A program made the translations under genes and the position numbers. The notes below the pieces were generated by a model. The model was not told the DNA's origin. It did no database searches and saw nothing but the letters and a program-made list of their open reading frames with translations. A stretch of 64,000 nt of DNA from Vespula vulgaris (taxonomy: Eukaryota; Arthropoda; Insecta; Hymenoptera; Vespidae): contig NC_066586.1 of assembly GCF_905475345.1 (NCBI RefSeq), forward strand, positions 19,522,812 to 19,586,811, in the 5' to 3' direction. Shown here piece after piece: positions 26,501 through 38,156 of this stretch; the first letter of the stretch is position 1, and the number at the start of each line of letters is the position of its first letter.

Positions 26501-27345
26501 GATGTCAACCTTCTTAAATATCCTGTATATTATTTATATAAATATATTTTTTCTTGTTTTATTACTGTCACATTTTACATACGTTATATAGACTTTAAAG
26601 ATAATTTTATCAATGTAATTTAAGACGTAACCATATCGTATTAATATCTTCCTTTCATAATCCTAAGATATTTGTGCACGTACGATTTAAAATATCACAG
26701 AAAACGAGAAAATCTTGGAGAATTTTAATTTAACGAACGGAGCAATATCATAGCTCTTAATCGAAAATTAATAGATTGATCGATGGTCACATTTTATTGG
26801 CCATTTACAAGTTTTACGAACATAGTACATGCAATAGATCGAAATGCGTAAATTTTCCATCTAGTCAATTTTGTTTCGAATAAATCGCGAAAAATTGAAC
26901 ATAATTAGCACGTTTTGTTCTCCTCTGCAACGAGCATTATTCTTTCAAACGTCAACTGAATCGTTAAAAGTCTTCATTTACATCGGCACGACGCTTCGTC
27001 TTTACAGAGCCGTCAACTCGAGAAGGAATACGACGATTCACAAATCGAATCACCTTCGATAGAGTTAGTTTCATTAACATATCGTACAATCTTTCTTAAC
27101 GATTCACTGAATTTTTCAATTGAGTTCTATTGAAACCAGTATCAAATCGCAATATAGAATCGAAAAGTTAAAAAAAAATCAATAAAAAACCTGCTCAAAA
27201 TTTGATCAAATATTTGCTTAAAATGGTTCGTTGATGTTTGAAAGTATCGATAAAATATTTTTAAAAAATTTCGAGGACAGGCGTCCAATAAAAAAAAAAG
27301 AACGAAAGAATAAATAAATCGACTTACAAGTAGAAAAGACTTCAT
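23563..27345 (-). CDS. Secreted Gly/Tyr-rich structural protein
   Basis: Four exons on the minus strand are inferred: 27345-27328, 25817-25682, 24184-24010 and 23899-23563, all with GT-AG borders and matching phases (0, 1, 2). They encode 221 residues. Exon 1 gives only MKSFLL; exon 2 continues with VTYLVGLVALCSSA, completing a clear signal peptide. Exons 3 and 4 are Gly/Tyr-rich (GYGGYGGYGGYPGG, YGYYGNNGYNPYY, a run of six Ser) and end in GYRGYS. Such composition is found in cuticle, silk-like and eggshell proteins, where Tyr can be cross-linked. No specific family is recognised, so the function is inferred. It is tail to tail with the giant cuticle-type gene, which supports a shared extracellular-matrix role. 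Intron 2 holds a piggyBac-like remnant and intron 1 a MITE. Confidence 0.75.
24342..25098 (-). mobile_element. Non-autonomous piggyBac-like element with TTAA target sites
   Basis: The element starts at 24342 with TTAACCCCTTGCCTTATGAT and ends at 25098 with the inverted CAAGGGGTTAA. Imperfect terminal inverted repeats (CCCCTTGyCTwATrATwTC) lie directly inside TTAA, the piggyBac superfamily target duplication. Inside it, on the minus strand, is an ORF similar to a piggyBac transposase N-terminus. At 757 bp it is much shorter than an autonomous element, so most of the catalytic domain has been lost. It is inserted in intron 2 of the Gly/Tyr-rich gene, in the same orientation. Confidence 0.8.
24477..24842 (-). 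pseudogene. Truncated piggyBac transposase, N-terminal part
   Basis: A 121-codon frame from an ATG at 24842 (open further upstream to 24938). It has an acidic segment (DDNSEEED, near residues 50-57), a W-containing middle part, and then LDIFSTIFHNILWEAI and KTNRCADQ. The last two match the start of the piggyBac transposase domain, where ETNRYA is typical. The frame stops soon after, so the DDD catalytic residues are absent. It is either decay after internal deletion or a short N-terminal protein that could still be expressed. The family assignment is from motif recognition. Confidence 0.7.
26370..26527. mobile_element. MITE-like element with long terminal inverted repeats
   Basis: About 158 bp bounded by TACAGGGTGTTCAAAAAGG at 26370 and, inverted, CCTTCTTAAATATCCTGTA ending at 26527. 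The similarity of the two ends continues inwards for about 40 bp (GGTTG..CAAACT..ATA). TA at both ends fits the TA target duplication of Tc1/mariner-type elements. It has no coding capacity. It lies in intron 1 of the Gly/Tyr-rich gene. Confidence 0.7.
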
Positions 27346-27429
27346 TTTGCGACAAGAAGAGTGGAAAGGTCCGAATTTAAAGTCGAGCCGAGATAAAGCG
27401 TGAGTCGATCCACGAAATCTAAGGCGATC

Positions 27430-27461
27430 TGCACGAAAGACATCGAGTTGATCCTCTATAT
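27430..27461 (-). promoter_or_regulatory. Probable TATA promoter of the Gly/Tyr-rich gene
   Basis: On the minus strand TATATAG (27461-27455) lies 31 bp upstream of a GCAGAT initiator-like site with its A at 27430, about 85 nt before the start codon at 27345. Spacing is right for a TATA/Inr core promoter; the initiator match is only moderate. Confidence 0.45.
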
Positions 27462-30400
27462 ACGGGTTTTAGCTATTAACTCCCCTCTCTTACGTTACTT
27501 TTTTCCGAACGGAAATACCTGGAGTACATGTTTGAAGTTGGATCCGAAGCAAAGAGTCGCCGTTGACAAGGTCGCGGACTGAGAATCTCTTGGCTTTCCA
27601 CGCGACACGCCTGCTTAGAGGCGTGGAGCTGCCTCTACCTGTGGGAAATCGCGTTACCCTGACGTTTCCTTCCTCCTGTCTACGCATTTACGCGTTTACG
27701 TGCACACACCTGCATAATCTCGTATATATATAAACACAGTGATATCCTTCGGTTTTGACTGCGTCACCAAAGAACGGAGGACGCGAGATTGGTCTCTCGT
27801 CATCTTCGCCAAGTCGTGCCAACTCTACAAAGTAGTTCAAGATCTTTCCTAACAAAAGAGGGTTTACGTTTCGATTATCTTTCGATTCATTCTTACTTAC
27901 ACGCGAAACATACTCTCGTATTATATCCACGCTAAATAAGAGAATATCGTTGCTTTTATTTCAGTTTATAAGGTAGGTATCTTTAATGAATTCCGTTACA
28001 TTCTTTCCTACTATTTTCTGAATGAACTGAACTTTTCTCATTATCTAGCACGCGTAATATAATTCTCGCAGAAAACAGATTTATCGCTTCTATGCTCGCG
28101 AATAAGTTTTAGAATACCAACCAAAATGCATTATGTATCGTATAGAAAATAGCTTATTCCAAACTTTGATTTTTTATTACATCGCCGAGTTAATGCTTTG
28201 TCGGGACGAGCCGACATTGTTATATAAAAATTCAACAATTTTTTCAACTTCCAAGACAATGTAAAATACTTCGAAAAAATAACTCTGACTCTCCATATTT
28301 CGGACAGTTGCAGTATCGGTTTAAGTTATGATGACATTTTGAACGAGCTTGTACAAAACTTTATATGCATACAACGAGATATGAATATTGATGAACAAAA
28401 CCCTTATTTTTATTTGGGATTGAAATTAATGATATCGTAATTAATGTTGATTTTAAATAACTCTAGTCAATCCTTCCGATAAGTACTAATTCGACGTATG
28501 CCTGACAAATTACGAAAGGCCGCTTTCTATGTATTTAATAGATAACGAAAAAAGAGAAACACGTCTGTGGGTGTGACTTGTTGATTCTTTTTTCATTCTC
28601 TTCTCGTAGCAAGAGATTATTTTTTACCTTAAAATTAAAAATTTAGCTTAGAATTTTTGGTAGAAGACGATGTCGTTGTAAGAATTAGAGAAATCTTGAT
28701 ATGTCACACCTGGATGCATAAACAACATTATTATTCGCACGTGTGCACAAATGTGAATAATCGATAAACGGAATCGATGAACCGAAAATGATAGATTGCA
28801 TGAATATGGAAGCGAAACTAATTGTTTACCATCGTTGATTAACATGTATTAATTATAAACTCGAACGTCAAAGCCATTTAAAATAAATGATTGTTCGTTC
28901 ATCATTAACATATTTATTTTAGCACAATCTGGATTACAAACGAAATACGAAAATCATTTTTATGATTTGGAATTTCAGTCGGAAATTACGTTTGGAAAAT
29001 GTCGGAAATTCATTTTACAGTATCGCTCAGAAAAGACAAAAGCTGGTACATCCGTGCAATCTCAGCGAACAATTTCACTGTGGAATATTGAATTTCGTAT
29101 ATTTTTTTTTGTTTTCCGTTTTTTTTTTTTTTCACGAAAAAATAATCGAACGAAAAGCAAAAGTAAGAAGAGAAAGGGAAAAAGGAGATAGGCAGAAACA
29201 ATTCTAGAATATTCTATCGTCTATGAAAATCTGTATATGACATATGATTATCATAGCAATTCTGTTTTATGTTTTCTTCTTCTCTTCTGCGACTACTATT
29301 ATTCACAACTGGATACCTTGAACGCCTGTAGAACTGCAATCCGGCATACAGGAAAGTTTGCGTTTTTTCTGCTCTTTCACGACCGAACTTTCTTGTTGAT
29401 AAGGATTCATAGCATTTTAAAGATTCTATTTTTCTTTTCTTTTTTTTTTAACTTTTTTTCAAACAGAAAATATAGCGTCGATCGGAGATAAAAAACTCTC
29501 GAAATAAAAGAGTGATCCTTTTATTAACATATTTCGTCCTTAATGGTAATATTACGAGCACAATGATTGATCGCTATATAAGAGACGGATCCACAAAATG
29601 ATAATGTCGTTAAAACATGGACGAAACGATCCTGGCGAAAAACAATTGAGATCTATCTGCTTGCTTGAAGATTATTTGCTATAAAGCATTATTATATTTG
29701 CAATCAATATGTTTTTGGACAAAGAAATTCGTAACTCTCGAAAATAACAAAAAAACATTTTTTATTTTTAATCGAATACGAAATAATTTTATAATATATT
29801 TGTATTTCATATAAAATCAAAATTAGATTGTTTCCATTATATGATTGTTTTCATGAAAAATTTAATTATTTTTATCCAAGCGAGAATATTTCTGCGCATT
29901 TTTCATATTCTGTATATTTAATATATACTCGAAACAAGATCAATATCAAATAAACAGAAACGAAAGTTATTTGATATAACAGATTACATTTATTTTATTC
30001 CACTGAAGAAATAGAAAAACATTTGTCCATATTAATTGAACTTATATTTCATTTTTCCTTTCCCTACGTTTCATTTCTCTTTACTCTGAAAAAAAAAATT
30101 AAAATTGATAAAGGATAAAGCGTATTCCGAGTATTTAATGAAATCGCATGGTCTATGCAAAATACAAGATACTATTTACAAAAATATCGGCTTACGTGTT
30201 TGGTTAGTAATTACTAAAGTAAAGTCACATGCGTTTTCCGGATCTTACGTCACTGGCAACAAAATGTCTAAACTTGTAACGAAATAATTTTTCAGCAATA
30301 AGTACGTATTAACGTTAATACGAAAAAAATATCGTTTCGTAAGGCGTATCGCGAAAATAGTATTGTGACATTAATATAATTTCGTTCGAGTTTACACTCA

Positions 30401-31036
30401 CTCGCTTGACTTTTTTCACAAAAAAATAAATTTTTCTTTTCTCCTGGAAGAGAAACGCATGTTTCAAATGCTATTTCTGGCTTGTAATACGGGACGACAA
30501 TTACAAATAAAATCAAGAGAAGCACGCTAAATGACCGCTTGCACTCTGATTTTTCGCATCGCAAAAAAGGCCGTAAAGGTGTGAAATCGGTAGACAATGT
30601 CGGTACAAATGATTAGCATCGGAAATGTCGAAGTACATGAGTCGTCTTCGTCGTTCTTTTAAACCTGTTTTTAACGATGTATGGACCACATTCGTATCCT
30701 ATTTCAATTTATAAACGAGCTGATCTAAAAAAACAAGTTAAATCGAACAAAAATTGGGTGACGTTAATTTAAAAGAAGTTAATCAAAATAATTAAATTAA
30801 TTAATAAAAGAGTTAATGAGATGAGTACGTAGGTGGGAAGCATTTTATTCGATAAAAACATAAATGCATCGAACCGAGCTTGTTCTTCTCCCTACCCTTT
30901 GGCACCTCCCGCCATGCTTCCCACTACCGTCCTTTCAGTGCCAGAGACGATAGTCCACGCAAAACCAGCCACACTTGCTCGCGACTCCTCGACGAACGCG
31001 CACGTGCGTGAAACGTGCACGAGAAATCACGCTCTC

Positions 31037-31038
31037 CA

Positions 31039-31092
<54 letters not shown>

Positions 31093-31149
31093 CTCTCTCT
31101 TTCTTTTTTTTTCTCTTTTTTTTATACATATCTCTCTCTCTCTCTTTCT

Positions 31150-31211
<62 letters not shown>

Positions 31212-31218
31212 CTTCCTC
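31037..31218. repeat. Compound (CT)n microsatellite
   Basis: About 180 bp of CT repeat broken by short T-rich tracts. Translation gives Ser-Leu or Arg-Glu runs in all frames; these are not genes. Confidence 0.95.
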
Positions 31219-33880
31219 TCCTCTCTCATTGTTATTCTCGAACGTGAGACCATTTTTTTTTCGTTATCAAGAATAATAAAAATAATAAAGAAAATCTAGA
31301 GTGAGAAAATAATGCCGAAGGATCTCCTGTGCATAAGTGTTTTACTGTGTATAAAAGAATTCTTTTTATTCTCTACAATAGATGCAAGATAAAAAGATTT
31401 CTCAAGACTTTGTCGTATAACTAAGTTTGTGAAGAAGATAGACATAAACAATAAGGACGTAAAAGAACAAAGATCGAGCAACCGTCGTAGAATCAAGAAA
31501 CGACGAAAATAGACAATATGAACGATGAATCGAATAAATTGCGTTTTCGGCAATTTCTCGATTCATCCTCGATGGAAGGGCAAAGACATTTTTCTCGAGA
31601 ATCGTGGAATTAATCGATCTTTTGAAAGGATCGATGAAAATGCGAAGGAAGGTGTTTGTTTTTTCGGAGTGACTTTAAATTGAATTATAAAATGTACCTT
31701 AATGTACAGACGACTATCGTTTTCGCTATTGTCTGTCATTAATCAAGAAACTTAATTACTAGTGGGAAATTGAGCCACGGAGAGTGAAGTCGGCGACGAA
31801 GTCCATTGATTATCGGAAAGGAAGAACTTGGTGAGTTTTAATGAAATTATTATTTTACATTTTTCTGATCTCGGGCAGGCTGTCGTGATATCCTTATTAG
31901 AGAGATATCGATTTGTCGTGACGCTCTTCTCTCCTCTGGAAATTAAAGAAAATTTCTTCCAAAACCGAATTCCTTAACTTCATATATTTTTTTTTTTTTT
32001 CCATAAATATTAGCTCGTAGAAGATTTCAAAATAATTATCGGAGCTTGATTAAAACTGATTGTTTTCAAAAACAATGAATCTGTTTTGGTTTACAATAGA
32101 CTTAGGACACAAGAGAAACGTTCTAAGAATATCAAACAAAAGCGATCCATGACTGAAGTTCATTCGAGAACATACAGATAATTAACGAGAGACTTCGAAT
32201 ACGCGAAATGAATTTATGTAAACCGCAGGGCGGCCATCTAAATACGCGACAAACATTCTTAATTTGTAAATTTTCCGGATTCGAATATAATCTTTGTTTA
32301 AAATTAATGAAATATTCGTCGGCGTTTCTTCGATATTTATATAGATATAACGACAACATTAGATAAATATTTATGGAATAGACAAAATCATTTATTTACT
32401 TGCAAAGCTGTAAACGCGATTTATTGTCACGACGATCGAGCAATTATTTAACTATCCTATTCTACTACAGGAAATTGAAAACTTTAATCTCATTCTTTAT
32501 TCCATTTTTATTCTTTTCTGCTTGTACGATGTATATTTTTTTTTCTTTTTTTAATCTAGAGCAATTCCTTTTATAATGCGTTTTATTTAAAGGTAAAAAA
32601 AAAAAACAAAAGTGCTTACTAGTAAGTATAACATTCTCAGACACGAATGATGCATCTCTTTGAAAATTCGAGAAGAGTAACGAGCCTGCTTCTTCCCAAA
32701 ACAAATGTTACGATAACATTTATATCGACGCCGTCGGATAAAACATTTCTTTTTCAGCGCTACAGGGAAACAAGATACAAATATTAGTCCAACCGAGTTT
32801 TCTGCCACTCGCTCGTATCGGCAGATGATCGTTTCGAAATAAACATCGATGAAATTGGCGCGTAAGTAACGACACGATAGCCAAGAACTTTATTTCTAAA
32901 ATCGCATTTGCTATCTACAATCATGTCGTCATTAAACAAAAAATAATATAATTATTGACATTCCGAAGAAGAGAGAGAATCTCAATGGTAGTACGAATAA
33001 ATAAATTATACAATAGTTTATCGATAATCATTCATTTCCGAATAACAAATCAATCATATAAACGTAAAATGCATTTTCGAAGCACATAACACACGTGTAT
33101 ACACGATCATTCATCATAAACGGTAATTTCTACGCTCGATTAGAAATTCTATCAAATGACTCGTTACAATTAATTAATTCTACGATCGAGAATAATTTAT
33201 AGCAATATCTTCCATAGAATAGTATTTGCAGGGATGTATCTACTCGTTTTTCCACGTACAAATATTTTATGAAACGACAATCAAATCGTTTATTTTAATC
33301 CAATTTACAAATAATCGCGTAAATGATCATCTTTAGTATAATATAGTAGTATTACAATATCCGATACAACGTGTTACATATGTCACATTATGATGAATTT
33401 TTTCTTGTAACTGTCATACTAAAATATAATTTTTAATGCCTAGATGTAACAGTTAGATCAATAGTTTGCTACAGATTTAACAGTATTATTCCGTTCACAA
33501 CAGAATAATATACGCTCGTAAATATTGAGCATTGTACTATAATATCACGCTATATATAATATGTGTGCATGACACACATATCGCTAGTCCACGAAATTTC
33601 TTGGCTTCGAAACAAACGGCCGCACTTAATGCATAAACGTACGAAGACTCAATGATGTCTATAACTTATAATAGCGTATCCTGTTCGAAATAGACAAGAT
33701 AGTGCTGTATATCGATTCTATTAATATACCTAACCTGTCCGTACATAAACAGAAAAGCATAATAAAAGTCTCCGAACGTCGAAAAAGTCTAAATATTTTA
33801 ATCAAATTTTATCTTACTTCTTTATTTCAGATTGTATCTGTGTATGTGTATATGTCATAAATTTTATTTTAATTTTTTTG

Positions 33881-33990
33881 AAAAGAAGTTCTATTTAGGA
33901 GAATAGAAATCATAAAAGAAAAGAAATTCTATTTAGGAGATTGGAATCATAAAAGAAAAGAAATTCTATTTAGAAGGATAGAAATCATAA
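33881..33990. repeat. Three-copy 37-38 bp tandem repeat
   Basis: A unit with core AAATTCTATTTAGGAGA and GAAATCATAAAAG occurs three times; the CTATTT cores begin at about 33891, 33929 and 33966. Copies differ by a few bases. It is an ordinary intergenic minisatellite. Confidence 0.8.
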
Positions 33991-36525
33991 ACTAATAGAA
34001 AATAAAGAGAATGTAAACGTGCTGTAGGAAGAAGCTATTATATAAATTATAGAAAATAGTGAAAACGATTTATAATATATATATATATATATTATGTCTT
34101 AAATATTTACTATCAAAAGTTTTATGCCAAAATATTACATAATAATGTTAGAACACAGTTCGAATATAAAAAAGAAAAAGATATGTATACTTCTGTCATT
34201 ATTTCCTCCATCGTTATATTTTGTCGTGACAGTCCTTCATATACATACGTTGATCGAATAGCATACATGTGATACGTACATCATGCACTTACGATCCAAT
34301 CATACACCGTCCTCGACACAGGCCACGAGTTTTATAAACTAAATCGAGCAAAAAAAACGCGTTAAATCAAATGGGATTGTTCGCAACCACTTGAGAATGA
34401 ATGAAATTCATAGAATTTCTTTAAGCCAGAATATTTTTCTTTTATTCTTTACTTTCTTTATAGTAATCAGAAAAAGAAATCATTTTACGCAAGACAAGTA
34501 AATAAGATGATTGAAATATTTCGTTAATTTTAATTATGCACACATATTCGTACGTTAGAAAAAATAGTATAAAAGGAGTATAATTATAAAAAGCGTATAA
34601 GTACATATGTACGAATACGATCATAAATAATACTTGTCACCGAAACCCACTCGATAATTGATGGTTTGTCGTAAGCAGATATTTTCCAGGGTTCATTTTC
34701 CCTGCACTTTCTGTGACTTCAGATTACTAACACGAATTTGTCGTAAAGTGTAATTTTATTTTCGATGATCGATACTATATTCAAATCGATGACCTATATC
34801 CAAAATATACACATGTAAGTAAGATTAAAAGCATATAAAAAAAATACGTAAAGATCGAATACATGTGAAATAAGTGCTTTTCTCTTTTATCGTTTTCATA
34901 AATAATTATTTCGCATATTTTTAATGTACTTTTGCTCACAGTACGATGTTCATCCGCATTATTGAAACTTTGGTAAAAAATTTTTTCTTATCGATCACGC
35001 ATAACATGAAACGCATTCAAAAGGATATTTTCATGGAAATCCGGAGATTATCTTTTCATATATATATACACACACACGCGAGCACGCACACATGTATATA
35101 TGTTACAATTATATAAATCAACGAGTATACACACTGTTAGAATATACAGATATACATATATAGGGGATTTCGTTTAATATTCTATTTTGTCAACTACGAT
35201 CGTATAAACGAACCATTACATTTTTAGCTCTTTGTACTCTAAAGGTCCTATACAATGAAAAAAGGATAGTCCATGAAATATTCTGCATAAACCGAGCTAT
35301 GGGTTTAACTTGCGGAATAAAAGAAACGATATTACACTTTATCATAGAGAGAAAGAGAGAGACCACGACATTTTGTTTGTCGTATACAAACGATAACGTC
35401 TGTCATATATAATATCCACGAGTTAAATAGAGCTACGCTTAAAGAATATTTATTTAATCGATGTAAGAAACAAGATCTTAGTCAAGTTCAGAACGTGCTT
35501 CCGAGTGGATTACGAAGTTATAATTAAAAACAAATTCATTTCGTTAATGATATTATGACGTTTAAACGACGACACCGAAGGGTTCATCAAATATTTGGAA
35601 AAGGATATTAAGCTTTAATGATTTTCGCAATTAAATTTTCTATTGTTTCTCTTCAATTTTTTTTTTCTAGATATAAACATTTGCTTGTCGTATTTTAATA
35701 AAAAAAATTGCTACGAAAATCTTTCGAGCGACTTTAAAAGAATCGAGCTTTTGATCAAGCGCGCAATATTGTCCGTGCAAACAGTGACGAAAGGCATTCG
35801 TGCATACGCGCTAAATCTACTTTACCTTTTATATATCTATGATTTCGCCGGCTCTACGGGTCGCACCACTAATATCTCGCAAATGTTTACTCGCAGTAGA
35901 TTCTTCGGTTCGCGTGCTCTTCGTTTGCTTCTTCGAATGAAAAATATTATACAAGAGAGAAGAAATTTACAGACTCTCTTAAAGATATCGACAGTTGAGA
36001 AGCACATCAAGACTAAATGCATCAAGTTTATCAATAATGTTACTAACAAGTATCATCAATCAAAAATGCATTTTCAAGCCTCCTGATGATAGGCAATACG
36101 GGTTAGAAGCATGTAAGAATATGTTGCATATCGTCAGGGACTTAAGAAGTTTTGATAAATGACTCTCGCTATCGCTATTATCAAGAAAATATGGAATGTT
36201 ACCAAACGTTTGAAGTTTTCATAAGTATGGTAAACCACGTTGTAGCAAGCTGGTTGGTATATCCCGACGTTGTGTCCTTCAAGTGGTGTAATCGAGTTAT
36301 CGCGCATAAAGTGCATACGCGAGGCCAAGGAAGCATTGCGGTAACGAGACATTGTCGTTGCTCTACCCGTTAACGCTCCAGGCGTTAAAGCGCGTAAAGC
36401 CTTCTATTCCCTGCATACATCTTGTTTAATACGGTCTACCGATAACGCTCGTTTTTCATTGCGAATAATAATTTTCATAAGACGAAAGATCTTTTAACAA
36501 ATGCAACAGGATGTATATTTATCAC

Positions 36526-36528
<3 letters not shown>

Positions 36529-36569
<41 letters not shown>
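36529..36569. repeat. (TA)n microsatellite
   Basis: About 20 uninterrupted TA units. Confidence 0.95.
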
Positions 36570-36572
<3 letters not shown>

Positions 36573-37211
36573 AGCTTCTTTTACATTTTGTTATTACGAA
36601 AATGCATAAAATGTGGTTAACTTATTCAAATTTATCTTTCCAAAGTAAGAGTAAATTATTATAATTAAAGCATAGTCGAGATTATAATTAACTACCTCAA
36701 AGATTGATTACAAGTACATTAATGCATACAAGCAATTTAGTGTCTACGATGTTTTGCGATGTCTACATGAAACGTGCATATATTTATATTTACGTATTAT
36801 AAGTATCTGAAAACATCGGAATATGTAGTTCAAACTGACAAAGATCAAAGGATGTATCCTTTGATAAGAAGATTCGTTGGACTTGAAAAATATATGTTTC
36901 AAAAGAAATGTTAACAGTCGTAATATCGAGAGTACCCTGGAAAAACAGATTGTTTAGCGTCTTATTGAATACAATAGAATCGCAAACGGACGCATCATGA
37001 AGACATAGGGCCACGACTAAGCTTTGAACAAGTAACCACCCACAAGGGAATATGCATTGAACGCTTTCAGATTGAATTCCGCGTTAGCTCCAAAGCGGAG
37101 GTAGACACATTGATGCTTCCAAGTAAATTGCTATGTATGGCCATTGACGATAGCTCTATTATGCCACTCAATACTCATGAAAGCAAGTATAGATATTTCT
37201 GAAAATAATAC

Positions 37212-37213
<2 letters not shown>

Positions 37214-37258
<45 letters not shown>
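37214..37258. repeat. (TA)n microsatellite
   Basis: About 22 uninterrupted TA units. Confidence 0.95.
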
Positions 37259-37264
<6 letters not shown>

Positions 37265-38156
37265 AGTTTCACGCATATTAGTAATAACGTTGAAATCAAA
37301 TAATCCTTCTCTTTTAATTTACGTTAAATAATAAAAAACTATAATGCATGTATAGATAGGAACTAACGGAGTAGAAAAATTGAAAGCTTCGTTTAAATAA
37401 TCAAATCTACAAAATTACTTCGAAGGTTTAGGCAATCCTAGAAAAAGTTTTCCCAATTTCCCGTCAGAGAAAAAAAATGAGGGAGAGACATTTTAACAGA
37501 TCTTCGATTAATCGCATCGGTTTGCTTTCCCTGCCATTTCCTTTCTTTTATTAAAAATAACTCGCTTTTGCTCGACGTTCGAATTATCAAAAACAATTTC
37601 CACGAATACTACCCCCGGTGTTCCTTTTTTTCGTTACAATCGTTTCTGTCGTCGACATATTAATAGCGAAAATGAGAATATATATATTTCTAATTTACTT
37701 ATAAATAAATTTTATAAAACTTAATGATCATTAAACGAAAGAAAAAAATGTTCCCTATTAAAAATAAACGATAACGAATGTACGATAATTAATTTTCTTT
37801 TCTTTCGTAACAGAACAAATTGTAATTAAACTCATTCGTGCTACGCAGTTCCGTCTAAACATTATAAAAGAAACTATAGCACAATATAGGTATTTTATAA
37901 CATCACATTCATAGAGATATGCCAATAGTTATCTTTTAACTACGATCTCTTTCATAACTCGTAAATCAAACCGTATTATAAAATTCGCCAATAAAACAAA
38001 AACTAGAAACATATACAGATACTTTTACATCTCTTTTTAATTATTTTCCAAATTTACTTTTTCCACGGGACGTAATGAGTTTGATCGCTCAAAACTTAAA
38101 TACGATTTATTAACTTCGAAAATTAAAATATGTGTTTTAGATTCCGCCTTTGCAGG

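Larger units (their letters stand above)
27466..38156. other. Long intergenic region, no gene recognised
   Basis: About 10.7 kb without a conserved coding frame. It contains a large CT microsatellite (31037-31218), AT microsatellites (34076-34091, 36529-36569, 37214-37258) and a 38-bp tandem repeat (33881-33990). A 147-codon plus-strand frame at 35643-36086 follows a polypyrimidine-AG and is Lys/Arg/Leu-rich, but it matches nothing I know. Part of this stretch may hold 5' UTR exons of the leucokinin receptor, because the coding start at 38157 follows an acceptor-like CCTTTGCAG. Confidence 0.5.

Noticed and set aside
28760..28785. Possible tRNA T-arm-like sequence (GGTTCATCGATTCC on the minus strand)
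   Set aside because: No matching acceptor stem, D-arm or anticodon arm was found around it. No tRNA or rRNA gene was seen elsewhere in the window.
30833..31299. Several 90-150 codon frames of Ser-Leu repeats
   Set aside because: Pure translation of a CT microsatellite in all frames.
35643..36086. 147-codon plus-strand frame after a polypyrimidine-AG
   Set aside because: The length is somewhat long for this AT content, but there is no homology I recognise, no partner exon and no promoter. I left it as a remark in the intergenic entry.
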